Below, one piece after another: positions 11,569-23,281 of a DNA stretch of 64,000 nucleotides (position 1 is its first letter; each line of letters opens with the position of its first letter). The position numbers and the translations under genes were made by a program. The notes under the pieces were generated by a model. The model saw nothing but the letters and a program-made list of their open reading frames with translations. It searched no databases and was not told the origin of the DNA. The DNA comes from Proteles cristata cristata. Lineage: Eukaryota; Chordata; Mammalia; Carnivora; Hyaenidae. The stretch covers positions 372,001 to 436,000 of the forward strand of contig JAESUZ010001717.1 in the NCBI GenBank assembly GCA_017311185.1, read 5' to 3'.

Positions 11569-11733
11569 GGGTCATCTGGGTGGTTCAGTCGGTTAAACAT
11601 CCGACTCTTGGTTTCAGCTCAGTTCATGATCTCGTGGTTCCTGAGTTCGAGCCCTGCATCGGGCTCTGTGCTGACAGTGTGGTGCCTGCTTGGAATTCTC
11701 TCTCTTTCTTTCAAAATAAATAAATAAACTTAA
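11569..11733 (+). repeat. CAN-SINE, group C, short, sense
   Basis: Has the shortened GCCTGCTTGGAATTCTCTC body. The duplication AAAAAATGCAACTA at its two ends includes the A tail of the preceding copy, so the order of insertion is ambiguous. Confidence 0.88.
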
Positions 11734-12059
11734 AAAATGCAACTAATAATTATACTTTAGCTGTGGGAGTGGGGTGGCTGTCCTAAGGAATTAAGGAATG
11801 CCCCCCCCTCCCCCATTCTTGACCACGGTGTTCCTGGTTCTGAGCACCATGTAGGACAGTTGAAGAAAGTAGTGCTTCTGAGCCTGTGCTCTGCCTGAAT
11901 TCAAGAGTCCTGCTTACGCCTTCACCCCGCTATATGGGCAGATCCTCAGCGTGTCAGCACACTGGCGGTAATAATAGCGCCTGCTTTATTAGAGTTGCTC
12001 TAAATATAACTCTTGTATGAGACTCTCTCAGTGCGCCCAGGATTCGGTGTGTGCACAAG

Positions 12060-12260
12060 AAAGACCGTGTTGATGGTGTTGAAGCAGGGGTCCATTAAGT
12101 GTTGGTGGGTGTGAATAAGTAAACGGAAGTATGAGCCAGGGGTCATGGGGGGTGATGGGAGCCCATCAGAGAGGACCTGATACGTCTTCTCAGGAGAGGT
12201 GGCCTTTGTCTTAAGTCTGATAGGGTAGAAGAGAGCGGGACTGGCTGCGAGATTTGTGGT
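12060..12260 (+). repeat. Ancient repeat, possibly same family as 2160 and 49555
   Basis: AGAGAGGACCTGATACGTC then AGGAGAGGTGGCCTTTGTC resemble the middle of the unnamed old family at 49555, in sense. Weak. Confidence 0.3.
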
Positions 12261-12314
12261 GCTTCGTGCAAAATGAACACATTGGGCCCTTGTTCAAAAA
12301 TTTCAAGAATTTAA

Positions 12315-12439
12315 GGGGATGCCCAGGTAGCTCGGTTGAGCGTCCAGCTTCTGATTTCGTCTCAGGTCATAATCTCACAGTTCTTGGGTTTGAGCCCCAC
12401 GTCGGGCTCTGTGCTGACAGTGTGGAGCCTGCTTGGGAT

Positions 12440-12473
<34 letters not shown>

Positions 12474-12495
12474 CCTTTCAAAAATAACTAAAATA
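12315..12495 (+). repeat. CAN-SINE, group C, sense, host of a group A insertion
   Basis: Degenerate head (GATGCCCAGGTAGCTCGG). Flanking AAATTTCAAGA-type copies lie near 12297 and 12744, outside the next SINE, which shows that the next copy entered this one's tail. Confidence 0.82.
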
Positions 12496-12715
12496 GGGGC
12501 ACCTGGGTGGCTTAGTCGGTTAAGCGTCCGACTTTCGCTTAGGTCATGATCTCGCGGTTCGTGGGTTCGAGCCCCGCGTCGGGCTCTGTGCTGACTGCCA
12601 GCTCAGAGCCTGGAGCCTGTTTCAGTCTGTGACTCCCTCTCTCTCTGACCCTCCCCTGCTCACGCTGTCTCTCTCTCTCTCCTAAAAATAAATAAAAAAC
12701 ATTAAAAAAATATAA
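12496..12715 (+). repeat. CAN-SINE, group A, sense, in a SINE tail
   Basis: Starts GGGGCACCTGGGTGGCTTAG with clean group A marks and a CCTAAAAATAAATAAAAAAC tail. It sits inside the A-rich end of the group C copy. Confidence 0.92.
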
Positions 12716-13106
12716 GTAAAATAAACTTGTAAAAGAAATTAAGAATTTCAAGATGGCATCAGGCGAGCATGAAAGGGAGAACAGGACCCTTCTGAGCACA
12801 CAGCCCCGTGCCAATACCCAGATCACACAGGCACAAAGTGGCCCTGGCGAAGGGTCTTCCGCCCAGTGGCCGCAGGTGAGATGACCAGCAGTGCGGGATA
12901 CGTACCTCAGGTTCTGGCTTGCTCTCGTTCTTTCCGTTTGGGTCATATTTCCCAAGTTTCCCTCCTGGGGAAACAGAGGAGAGGATCACGTAGGCCAGTG
13001 AGCCCCTGGCCCTGTGGGAAAGTGCATCCTGCGGTCTAGGAGTCCATGGAGAAAGCAGTCTACAGGGAGAAGCTGGTGTTGGAAGCGCTTGGAAGAATAC
13101 TGTCAA

Positions 13107-13330
13107 GGGGCACCTGGGTGGCTCAGTTGGTCAAGCGTCTAACTCTTGATTTTGGCTCAGGTCATGATCTCTGGATTTGTGGGTTTGGGGCCCGCGTCAG
13201 GCTCTGTGCTCCCTGTGCGGAGCTGGCTTGGGGTTCTCTCTCTTTTCCTCTCTCTCTCTGCCCCTCACTCTCTCAAAAATAAACAAGATAAACTGTAAAA
13301 TTGCAACTCTTTGAAAAAAAAAAAGAAAAA
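13107..13330 (+). repeat. CAN-SINE, group C, sense
   Basis: Head GGGGCACCTGGGTGGCTCAG, body GGCTTGGGGTTCTCTCTC. Possible duplication ATACTGTCAA / ATACTGTTGA. Confidence 0.88.
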
Positions 13331-14852
13331 ACATACTGTTGAAATTGGAAAGCAGTAGAAAAAAATGAAAGACGACCCACCGAAAGCCAGCCAGGTGGCT
13401 TCTACAGATGGGAGCTGAGAGGCCCAGGGAGGCCGGTGCGTCCCAGTAGCTAGTGAAGGGCATGCCTGTGACGCGGACCCCGGCTTGTCTGAATGCGCCT
13501 CCGGAGCCTGTCGGTCTCTGCCCCTCCTGTGTCCAGGGGGGCCTGGGGCAGCACCTTCGCCTGGAGCATCAGCCGGAGCCACGATATTCAGCCTTAATGC
13601 CCACGCTACAGAAGCACGCTCAGATTTAAAGAATTTTAAGATGCGTTTCTGAGTCCAAAGGAATTTGATAACCCAGCATCCTCATTCTAAGGCAGGCAGA
13701 CTTATTTATCATTAGCCAAAGGTGGTGGAAGCCCGGTAGGGGTCATGCTTTCGGATAAAAAAGCATTTCTTGTCCTTGAAATCCACATTTGCCACCTCAT
13801 CAGAGACTGGAGGGAGGTTCTTCTGGGTTGAGGGACCTTCTCTAACAGCGTTCGGTGGCACGGAAATACCAAAAGCCAAAGAAGAAAGTGTCTTGAAGTG
13901 GGGGCCGCCCCAGCAAAGCTTCGCTCGGTTACAGGAGAGATTTGGGTTGGGTGGGGCCAGAATGAGAAGTAAAGGGATTATTTCTCCCGTGTGTCTTGCT
14001 CAAACCAGAAGTTTAATTCTGGGGGTGGAGTGGTTTGCCCTGATGATCCCAGGTGGGGGCAGTTGACTTTCTTTCCATTTTCAAGAGATGAATTCCGTGG
14101 GCCTTCTACCAGGACTGTTTCCCCAGACTGACCTGTGATCAAGGGCTAAGTGAGGCACGCGGATAATTAGCTTTGAAAGAAAGTGCAGACGGAGGCACAA
14201 AGAGCGCAATTGCTGGATGCTTCTTTCCCGCCGGGGACATGGGCATCGGGGCACGCTGCCAGCTGCCAGTCATAGGCCGGAAGTCTGCGTGACATGGACG
14301 GAACCCCCCCTTTCTTCAGTTTTTGGGTATACACAGGGTGTTAAAAACCAGCTGCTATCTTTCATCTTCGCCATTTCTTTCCAGATAGTTCTGGAAAGGG
14401 TCTTTTCACCCTTTCCTAGTGATGGAATAACCTCAGGATCTCCATCTTCACTTAAGTGACAGTTTTTTTCCCCAACTTATTTCAGAATCTACTTTGGACT
14501 GTTAGGATTGTGGTTCATGTGACTGAACTTTGAGGTCAGAGGATATATGTGTCTTTCTTTTTGGCATTTGTGCTCCATTGGAGTTTATCAGGAGAAGGTA
14601 GGATGATGTAGCCAACGAAGGTGCATTTATTAATAGGGAGTACTGTGCTCACAGGTAGTTAACTAAACTGAAACTTTGTATTCCTCAACCCAAGTACCGT
14701 TTGTATTTTTTATAGTATAAACTCCATTCAGGCACGAGAGAGCACCACCAAGCTATGTTTTATACTTTAACATTTTTTAATTGTATTTTTATCAAGTTTC
14801 AGATATTTATTAGTGTAAACCCCAACACAATACAGCAGCATGACTTTATGCA

Positions 14853-15061
14853 TTTATACATGTTTATTTATTTTTGAGAGAGGGAGAGACAGAGCATGAG
14901 CAGGGGAGGGGCAGAGAGAGAGAGAGACCCAGAATCCCAAGCAGGCTCCGGGCTCTAGCTGCCACCACAGAGCCCGATGTGGGGCTTGAACTCATGAACT
15001 GAGTTCATCATGCCCTGAGCCGAAGTCGGACGCTTAACCGACTAAGCCGCCCAGGTGCCCC
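14853..15061 (-). repeat. CAN-SINE, group B
   Basis: Ends GCCCAGGTGCCCC. The flanks TTTATGCATTTA and TCTGTGCATTTA suggest an imperfect target duplication. A short duplication (ATGAACTGAGTTCATCATG) disturbs the B-box region of the head. Confidence 0.88.
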
Positions 15062-17321
15062 CGATTCTGTGCATTTAGAGGGGAAATGTTTCCTGGGTAA
15101 GTGGAAAATTGTGTGGAGGGCTTCTGGAGGACCGTCATGCTAAGCAGCTTCATAGTGAGACGTCTCTTCTAGAAGTCTGGACCTTCTCGTTGGCTGTAAT
15201 CTGCGTTCACTGAGTAGAACCTTGTATTGATCGTTGGGACCCAGTTTCCTCCAGGGCTCTGGGTTTTTCTTCCCCTCCCTGCTGATGTCCGGATCGAACA
15301 GCCCCAGGCGCGAGATGTACCGCGCTGGTCTAGTGCCTCCGGCTCCAATAAATGCCAAGAGGGGATCCAGTTCTGAGGCCCCTTGGCCTGACCAGGATCC
15401 AGCATGACACGCTTTGCGGCAGAGGCCTCCGGTCAGAAGAAAAGATCCCATCTGCAAGGCCCAGAGCTCCGTAGTCCCTGCACTGAGGACGAACAGACAC
15501 CCCTGTTTCATACCTATTTTAGAGAAGAGGGTTACAGTGAGTGGTCTTTTTGACATTAACCACAGCAAAAGTACCGCAGAGGTCCTTGACTGCGGATCTC
15601 AAATCCAGTTTGGGAAGCAAGGTGTCCCGCTGCCCAAGCTTTCCTCGAAGGTTCCGAGCTTTCGCTTTTACAAGCCTTGTTTAAAACAGAGCTTGTCAGA
15701 CGCTTTCTCACACTGTTCTCCGACACATGTCAAGTTATTTCAGACCAAAGTGCTCAACTTCTCTATTGCAAGTCACTGGTGAGCTCTTCTAATGTTTAAT
15801 TAAAAAACAAACTATCCTGAGAACAATCTCACATGCACCTTGAGGTGTTACCTTTCCCAAACGGTATTCCCCCGACGCGGGGGCGTTGCTCTGGTTCTTC
15901 ATTATTGGGCCCCAGAAGCAGGGAAGACCATTTACGTATTTATTTTAAAAGCCCCTATGGGGCATAAACTTGTTACATTGAAACCTCGGCCTTTCTTTTT
16001 TTTTCTTTCTCTTTCTTTTTTTTTTTTTTTAAGTTCCCACTATTTTAAACAAAAGCCCCAGGAAGGGGCCATGGCATTTACAATAATGCTCTTCAGCCCT
16101 TTGCCTGTTTTTAAATAACAGTCTTTTCTAGGACTCTGGGGAGTGCGGACAACTCTCATGGAATATGAACATTTCAGCTTTAAGCCTGTGAACGGTGCTG
16201 GGCCCCGCAGAGGCGTTTTCCCGTCACCCCCAGGAAATTTACAGCTCCTCACTGTCACAGAGTGTGAGCTGAGCAGTGATACATTAACCAGGGTGGTGTG
16301 TGGGGATGGCTGGCCCAGGGTCTACGAAAGCAACCCATGTCCCGCGTGTGCGATGAAAAATAAAAATAGGGCTGGAGGTGTTCGGGGTCAGAACGCAGGC
16401 CCGCACATACTCGTGCCCCGGAATTCATTTTTAAGAAGTTTCCCTTTTTTTTTTTTTTTTGCGGGGCTGTTCTGCAGTTTGACTGGACTGTCACTTGCTT
16501 GTTTGGACTCCGGGGAAACATCTGGTTTCTCCCTGCGAGGTAGACACAACTGCTCTTATTCCAGAGCTGTCATCCATGAAAAGCGCGCTCTGGGCTCAAT
16601 AGCTTTGCTTATGAAAGGCTTGGGGTCCATCTCAACAGAAATAAACAGCTCTTGTAATTGGGACTTTGTTCCCTGTTACAGACTCTGGCTCCGAGGTGAC
16701 GTGGGTAAAGTGTCAAAAGCTTGCAAGGGACACATTTATTTTACAGAAGGCATTTAGTGATTTGGGATGTGGCCAGCAGACAGTTCCCCACTTAACCTTC
16801 GTAAAAAATCTCAAACCCAACTTCTGTAAAGCTGCTGCAGATGCATCTGCAAATCCCAGAGGCTGGAGGCGGGAGGCTGGTTGGTAGGCGAACCGGATGA
16901 GAAGAGCGGTCCCAGGAGGGGGCGTTCCGGGCCTTCGGACCTCAGAACGGGCGCAGGTGATGGGCACTGACAGTGTTACTGGGTGTTTTCACTTCGCTTC
17001 AGGAGCAGCCACGCAGTGTGTGGGAACCAGTGCGAAACGAAAATGCAGGGCCTCTTGTCAAAAAGCTAAGAATTTTAAGATGAGAACATCATGCATTTAC
17101 CCAAGGTGGGGGGGGGCGGGTTGCTGTGTGAATACACGCAGCCGGCTCTCCTGCTTTAGAGGAACCTCAGGGAAGGTGAGAGAAAAAAGGGAAGAAGTGC
17201 TGGAGACTTCTCAGTGGGGGGCTGGGGAGAGTGTCTTCCTCAGTCTCAGAGAATGGGCGCTCCGAGTGGAGACAGGTGATAATCCCCGCAGATGTGCTGT
17301 TTTTATTTCTCCTGTTTCTTT

Positions 17322-17535
17322 TTTTCTTAAATTTTTTCAAACATGAATTCATTTTGGAGAGACAGAGTGCAAGCGGGGGAGGGGGCAAAGAGAGAGGGAG
17401 ACTCAGAATCCCAAGCAGGCTCCAGGCTGGGAGCTGTCAGCACAGAGCCCGACCCGGGGCTCGAACCTACAAACCATGAGATCATGACTTGAGCCGAAGT
17501 CGGACGCTTAACCGACTGAGCCCCCCCGGCGCCCC
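17322..17535 (-). repeat. CAN-SINE, group B
   Basis: Tail is disturbed (TTTTTTCAAACATGAATTC). The head ends GAGCCCCCCCGGCGCCCC, with C substitutions. Confidence 0.88.
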
Positions 17536-18988
17536 AGTTTCTCAAATTTCTTTGTTAGGAAGATGAAGCGCTCTACCAGACTGCATCTGTACCTTGGTCA
17601 TTCGTTCGTTCCTTCTTTTTTTCCTTTCTTTTCTGCAAGAACATTTGTAGAAAACTCAAAATAGTTGTTAATGTGAGGATAGAAATCGCGTGTTTGGAGC
17701 CCTTTCCACAGTTTGAAGGGTTGTTTTTTTTTTTTTTTTTTTTTTCATTGTGGGAGTTGATCCCAGCCCCAGAATGCCTGGCTAGTCGGTCTCATTCTGT
17801 CCCCTTTTTTCCCCCACGGCTCTCCCCCACCCTGGCCACGGCAGCCGGGGCCACTTATTCAGACGACCGACCGCAGCCAGCCGTGGGCACGTGGCTGGTG
17901 GAAAGCCCGGGAAGCTTTGGAATGTACACACTCGTATCTACTTTCCCTTCTCTTTCCTTCCTGCCACTTTCTCTCCTTTTGGTTTTATGTCTGTTCTCAT
18001 GCAGAATACACACCTACATAGACACACACTAACGTACGCCTGTCTGGTGGCCCCCAAAAAAGGTGGCGTGGAAAGGGAAGTCCAAATTTATGGTCAAGAC
18101 TGCGTGATTAGCTCGAGAGGGTGGGAGAGGCTGAGGATCTCCCTTTGTTGATGCTGCCGAGGCCTCCCTCCCCCAGATACTGAAATGCGAACAAGGGAGC
18201 CGGGGCTGAGAAGTACCAGCGGCTTCCGCTGCCCTCTTCCGGAGGCTGCTGGATGACAGACAGATACAGTGGAAGAGCTTGTCTGAAGGCTCGTCCTGCT
18301 GGCCTTACTCAGAAACTGCTCGGCAAACAGAGCGGATTAAAAGGGGTTTTTGTTGAGGTAGAGCAGATGGACAGGGAGAGGCAGAGTTCACATTAACTGA
18401 TCATAAATCAAGACTCTGTCGTGGAAGGGAAAGATCTGGGTCTGGTCACTTAAAAGTTTGAGCTCATTTAATTTATTAATCTTTTTTCTTATTTAGAAGA
18501 GCCCCTCCTGCTTTTAAATAAAACAAAAAATCGCTGAAGAATTTAGAAAATACACATGCCAGAGAAGGGGATAAATTCCCTGTGTCTCCAGGAAGAACCC
18601 CCTCCAGCCTTCCAGCAGAACCCTCCTCACTTCGTCCTGTGTCCTGCTGACATCCACACATCCACGCACACAGTTACTATGTAACAAGATTGGAAATACA
18701 TGTTGCTCTCTGAGTTACAGACAAGAGAAAATTTGTAGCTAGGTCTCCCGGTTTGGGACACGGGCGGCGTGATCGTTTGGGTCAGTCCACCAACGTAAAT
18801 TTCAGTAGTAAAACCAAAAACGATATGTGAATTTATGTTTGGGAAAGCCGGGGCAAGCTCAGGCGCAGGAAAAGTTCATGGGCACCGAGGGCCATGTTGA
18901 GTTTATGATCTTCCTTCGTTCAAGCAACGCCTCCGCCTTCATAAGCTCCCCGGGAAGGAAAGGGGGGCTGTGCCTGTTTTTTCCTGCT

Positions 18989-19000
18989 GCCCCCTGGTGG
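18989..19000 (-). promoter_or_regulatory. Candidate CTCF core site
   Basis: GCCCCCTGGTGG, whose reverse complement CCACCAGGGGGC fits every position of the CTCF core CCASYAGRKGGC. It lies outside the SINEs. A 12-base match can arise by chance in 64 kb, so binding is only a guess. Confidence 0.3.
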
Positions 19001-19092
19001 GACCAGAAGAAATGTTCAGGCAGGAAAAGAATTCTGCACTTGGGACTCTCTTTCCCCCATTTCTAATGCTGTGACTCTTTGTGTTTTCTTTT

Positions 19093-19312
19093 GTTTTAAA
19101 ATTTTCTAATGTTTTATTTATTTTTGAGGTGGGGAGAGGGAGGGAGGGAGGGAGGAGGAGGGGCAGAGAGAGACAGAGGCACAGAATCCGAAGCAGCTCC
19201 GGGCTCTGAGCCGTCAGCACAGAGCCCGACGCGGGGCTCGAACTCACCATCCGTGAGATCAGGACCTGAGCGGAAGTCAGACACCTACCAGACTGAGCCA
19301 CCCAGGCGCCCC
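19093..19312 (-). repeat. CAN-SINE, group B
   Basis: The GA-rich body has a GAGGGAGGGAGGGAGGAGG expansion. Ends ACCCAGGCGCCCC. Flanks GACTCTTTG and GAGTCTTTGG may be the target duplication. Confidence 0.9.
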
Positions 19313-19640
19313 TCTGAGTCTTTGGATGGGCGCAGGTCCTCTCTTCCCTGTGCAGGCGTTTCGACATAATGAAGGCTGCGCGCTGTGGGTCTCTCTCCAG
19401 GGTGCTAGGGCTCAGGCCCACCAATTGCATTTAGTCCCGCATTTCGTGGAAATGCACATTAAACTGCCCTGTCCTGGTGTGAGGTGCGCACTCTGGGAGA
19501 GCCCAGAAGTCCTCACAGCAACTGACGGTCGGCCCGGCTCATCGCCACTTGCTATGTTCTGTCTAGAAGTTGTTATTAGCGTTCGTATGCTTTCCTTTTT
19601 AGTATCAGTTCTACCGACTGTTACCATGACAACAAAATTT

Positions 19641-19738
19641 TTTTATAGTTTATTTTTGAGACAGAGAGCCAGAGCATGAGTGGGGGAGGGGCAGAGAGAG
19701 GGGGAGACACAGAATCCGAAACAGGCTCCAGGCTCTGT
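19641..19738 (-). repeat. CAN-SINE, head missing (5'-truncated at insertion)
   Basis: Only the tail and CT/GA-rich body are present; the copy stops at AGGCTCTG, before the tRNA-like head. The flanks ACCATGACAACAAAATTT (19623-19640) and ACCATGACAAAATTTA (19739-19754) form a target duplication that differs by a 3-base gap, so the truncation happened at insertion. Confidence 0.85.
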
Positions 19739-20159
19739 ACCATGACAAAATTTACATACAAGAATGAGTGAAAATGAAACCCTACGGAACCTCCTTGAAA
19801 CAGCTGTTTTGGTAGAGATCATTGGAATGCTATGGAAAGTCTCGACGGTGGGGAGCTATTAAAGAGATGCATTGAGTCGTGTGCAAAGTATAAATGCTGT
19901 GAAAAACTGTAAACGTGTAGAGTTGTACACTTAAGATTATTTCGTTAGCGTCTTTAAGTTCCTCTTAAAACTAACGAAGCTCAAGCTAGGGATCCTGCTT
20001 CAAGGAGTTGGGTGTTTGTTGAGTGAATGAATACAGGGAGGGGGGAACAGATAACGATCGCCGTTCCACTTCTGCTCTCAGTGCTGAGTAAAATTATACT
20101 TCACTGTGGAGGACGGAGAGTCACTGCTATTTTTTCCTTCGTCTCTTGGCTGACCGTTT

Positions 20160-20218
20160 ATAAGTTAAATGGGCGCTTTTCTTTTCTTTTCTTTCTTTCT
20201 TTTCTTTTTTTTTTTTAC
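20160..20218. repeat. Pyrimidine-rich low-complexity tract (TTTC/T)n
   Basis: CTTTTCTTTTCTTTCTTTC followed by a T run up to 20216. Confidence 0.85.
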
Positions 20219-20429
20219 AAAAGGCCAATGACCTGAAGAGTTTACCGTGTGAGAGTTTGCCCCGTCCCCAGAATCCAGGCCACCCCCTCTCTGGGCTTGC
20301 TCCTAGGACCACCGGCCCCAACCAGCCCTTCCCCCTCCCTGCTCCCCCCACACAGCGCCCCTGGTCTTGCTGAAGGAGCTGCAGCCTGTGGCTACATGCA
20401 TGCATGGGCTCCGGGCACGCACCACTTCC

Positions 20430-20665
20430 TCACATCTCGTGCCTTCCTCCCGTGGGTTACTGGGTACCAGTTCCTTCATCTGGCCATTTCCGGTCTCCCC
20501 TTTCCTGCAGAGTGTATGTTGACACCCTCCCTTAGCCTGTCCCGTCCAATTATTATTTGCCCATCACCCCCTTCCCTCCACTAGAATGTGAGACCCCCTT
20601 GCAGACCATCGCGCATACAGCAGGCGCTCCATAAATGGCGCTTGAGTGTTGAGTGCATGATCGGG
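20430..20665 (+). repeat. L2 3' end remnant
   Basis: TCCACTAGAATGTGAGACCC followed by CAGCAGGCGCTCCATAAATG is the familiar L2 3' end order, in sense. Confidence 0.65.
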
Positions 20666-20899
20666 GCCTTCTGTGTGCACGCTGGACTCCCCTCCATCAT
20701 TTCACACGCTATTTTGCACTAACAGCCACTGTCTGGCTCTAATTCTCACCAGCTCATGGGTTTACAAACGACAGCCCAGGGGCCAAATTCAGCGCATTCC
20801 CCCCGAATCCCCCCCTTTTTTTTTTGGTATGTCCTGGGAGCCAGGAATGGTGTTAACCTTTGGTGGGGAAGTTGCTGGCTCAGTTGGGAACCGAAACTG

Positions 20900-21035
20900 T
20901 TCACTGCCTTGGCCCCACTGGCACAGGCTTGTTGATTCCTGAAGAAGACCAGGCTTTCATTTTCTGGGATAAGGGGACTGTCTTGCATCTTTGAACTCCC
21001 GTAGCGTAGCGCTCAGTAAATGTTTTCTGGGGGGT
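20900..21035 (+). repeat. L2 3' end remnant (weak)
   Basis: GGGGACTGTCTTGCATCTTT then GCGCTCAGTAAATGTTTTC resembles the terminal part of L2. Confidence 0.45.
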
Positions 21036-21074
21036 TGAACCGAACTCACTTTATTACTATTTTTTATTCTCCGT

Positions 21075-21200
21075 CTGGAGTCAGATGGTGGTGTGAATCC
21101 TGGCTCTGAGGGCTGTTGTGAGGAGGAAAGAAGGCATCACTATGTCAGTATCTGTACAGTGCTTAGCACAGGATTGGTGTTTAATGTTAGCTGTTACTCT
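21075..21200 (+). repeat. MIR remnant with internal deletion
   Basis: GTCTGGAGTCAGATGG, TGAATCCTGGCTCTGAG, then TGTTGTGAGGA and CAGTGCTTAGCACAGG keep MIR order, but the middle (tRNA-distal core) is missing. Confidence 0.7.
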
Positions 21201-21712
21201 TTATCCAGACACCTCATGGAATGTATCGTCTGAGCACGATCACGTAAACGAAATATGTACCAATCGCAAATTTTTACAAAGTCACTCATTTTTGGTTGGC
21301 TTCTTTCTTTCTGAGGGTGTTGAAAATTAAGAGTTGACCTTCTGTCCCACGGATCTGACTCTAAATTTTCTTCCCCATTTCCGTGCTGTTTTTTGTTTTC
21401 TTTTGAGGCTCAATGAATCTCACGGTGCCCACTTAGAAAAGCTTATATGGTGCCGGTAAGGCAGAGGCCTCAAGCAAGGGGGTGAGTTACTCCCAGAGCT
21501 CAAAGAAGGGGAACCCGTTCCTTGAGCAGTCTCTGCAGCAGGTGAATCTCTCCTGAAGAGAGGCAGGCAGTGTTGATGCGGTTGGGTGGGCGGGGGGCGC
21601 ACCTGCTTCTGGGCGTGTGGTATAGACTTTGCAGGCTCGTGGGCACTCTACAGAAGCATGAGGGATTGAAATGCGTTCACACATGATGTATCTTGGACGT
21701 CTTTCTTTGCAG

Positions 21713-21771
21713 GGACAGTGAAGGTGAAGAGCTCCAATATCCAGGTTGGAGATCTTATCATCGTTGAAAAG
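21713..21771 (+). CDS. ATP9A: ATP9A exon E3: actuator domain
   Basis: This 59-base exon is joined to E2 by a split Gly codon (G from E2, GG here). It encodes TVKVKSSNIQVGDLIIVEK, w75-w94. The VGDLIIVEK strand is the conserved P-type ATPase actuator-domain motif (the general form is VGDIV.V). The acceptor is CTTTCTTTGCAG; the donor is GTGGGT at 21772. It was found by searching for the continuation of E2, since the exon is too short to stand out as an open frame. Confidence 0.95.
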
Positions 21772-23229
21772 GTGGGTGGGGTTTGTCACGGACTGCCCTG
21801 TGAGTTTGTGTCAGTGGGAAGTCATTGCCGCTTCTTGAATGTGAACACGTGACTCGTGTATCTCGTAGACTAACTGATTTTCCTCTATAACTTTGCCTGG
21901 GGAGGAAAATTTTTTTTCCCATGAGACCTACACATAAAATGCTTTTTCAAGGTTTATGTGTGTTGGTTAGCCAAAAATTCTGCTTATAAACACAAGTACA
22001 AGGTTTTTTAAAAACTTTACTTATTTTTGAGAGAGAGAGAGAGACCACATGAGCGGGGGAGGGGCAGAGAGAGAGGGAGACACAGAATTTGAAGCAGGTT
22101 CCAGGCTCTGAGCTGTCAGCACAGAGCCCGACGCGGGGCTCGAACCCACGAACCATGAGATCAAGACCTGAGCTGAAGTTGGATGCTTAACTAACTGAGG
22201 CACCCAGGCGCCCCTAAGTTTTGATTTCCTATTTCATGCGTCTGTTTTTTTTTTTTTAACTTACTGTAAAATCTTTCCCAGAAGTCTGCTTGCTGCATAA
22301 GCACGTAAAAATCTCTGTCATTTACTATTTGAGCATTTTTAGCTTGCATTTTGTGACATAAACAAAGTGCTTTCATGTTTTGTGGGGAGATGGGGTTAAG
22401 TGTAATACGAGACCAGTAAGGAGGCCAGAAAACACATTTTTAAAAATAGCGCCCTGAATAAATGTTTGCGACTTTGGCCCACACTCCTGTCTTTCCACTG
22501 TCTGGAAGGCAGCGAGTTTTGAGGCTGGCTGGAGAGCCTTGGAATAATATTTGATTGGAAAAGGATCGAATTGTAATCGGTTTCTGTAGGAAGTGAACTG
22601 TGCTCTTTGAAAAGGATTAAATCCAAGAACTCAAAGTCGATTTGAGGGAAAGTGAAGCTCTTCTGGGTGGCAGCTCGGAAGAAACACACAAACGCTTTCT
22701 GTTATTACGTACTTTTCTGTTCATAATTAAAGGAGGGCCGCTTGCTGGCTTACGGGGTGGGTTTTTTGTTTTTTGTTTTTTTTTTTTGAGACTGTTGCTT
22801 CTTTCTACTCGACTTCCTTATTAAAATTCCACCCAAAGCCAGACATCAAGCCAGAAAATTGGTAGGAGAAGAAAGCGCGAGCGGAGCGTGTGTATGGCTT
22901 TAGTTTCAGCGGACCTCCGGGAAGAAAGGCAGCCGGGTCGCGGGTCGCCCAGGCCCTCTGGCCGGAGCGTCAGCAGCTAATGGTCGGATTCTCCAGGAAA
23001 CTAGCTCCCTTTCCGAGATAAGGTTTCAGTAGTGGAAAGGAACAGCAACGCGCGAGACTTTTCAGATCCAAAACCAAATAAATCCCCAAATCTGCCCGGG
23101 ACAAAGGCAGAAACTTAAACGAGGCTGTGGGTTTTCGACGGCCCCCCTCCCCACCGACGGGGGCTGGGGGGCGGGGAGCGGAAACCCCACACACGGGCGT
23201 TCACAGTAAGTCTTTCTTTCATTACGCAG
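21772..23229 (+). other. Intron E3-E4
   Basis: About 1.5 kb. It holds one SINE (22003-22214) and, at 22775-22797, a T-rich tract. The rest (22215-22770 and 22800-23220) is unique sequence; the last 350 bases are GC-rich with several CpGs. Confidence 0.85.
22003..22214 (-). repeat. CAN-SINE, group B
   Basis: Tail TTTTTTAAAAACTTTACTT, ends GGCACCCAGGCGCCCC. The head reads CTAACTGAGGC where most copies read GACTGAGCC. Confidence 0.9.
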
Positions 23230-23281
23230 AACCAGCGGGTCCCTGCTGACATGATCTTCCTGAGGACATCAGAAAAAAACG
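23230..23281 (+). CDS. ATP9A: ATP9A exon E4: actuator domain
   Basis: This is the shortest exon here, 52 bases: 17 codons plus one base (w95-w111 and the first base of w112). It encodes NQRVPADMIFLRTSEKN. The VPADMIFL segment is the usual P4 actuator strand after the V-G-D motif. The acceptor is ATTACGCAG; the donor is GTAAAC at 23282. The phase matches E3 (phase 0) and E5 (phase 1). Confidence 0.95.

Larger units (their letters stand above)
7954..21712 (+). other. Intron E2-E3
   Basis: About 13.8 kb, the longest intron lying wholly in the window. It holds SINEs at 8528, 10998, 11340, 11569, 12315, 12496, 13107, 14853, 17322, 19093 and 19641, an old L1 (10480-11320), microsatellites (10110-10262), L2 and MIR remnants near 20430-21200 and a candidate CTCF site at 18989. 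The stretches 8761-10100, 13331-14850, 15062-17320 and 17536-19090 have no repeat I can name and no convincing exon. Confidence 0.85.

Noticed and set aside
15140..15568. 142-codon minus-strand open frame as a processed pseudogene
   Set aside because: No parent protein recognised, no poly-A tail and no target duplication.
16143..16757. 204-codon plus-strand open frame
   Set aside because: Reads through a poly-T run (a string of Phe) and has no recognisable domain.
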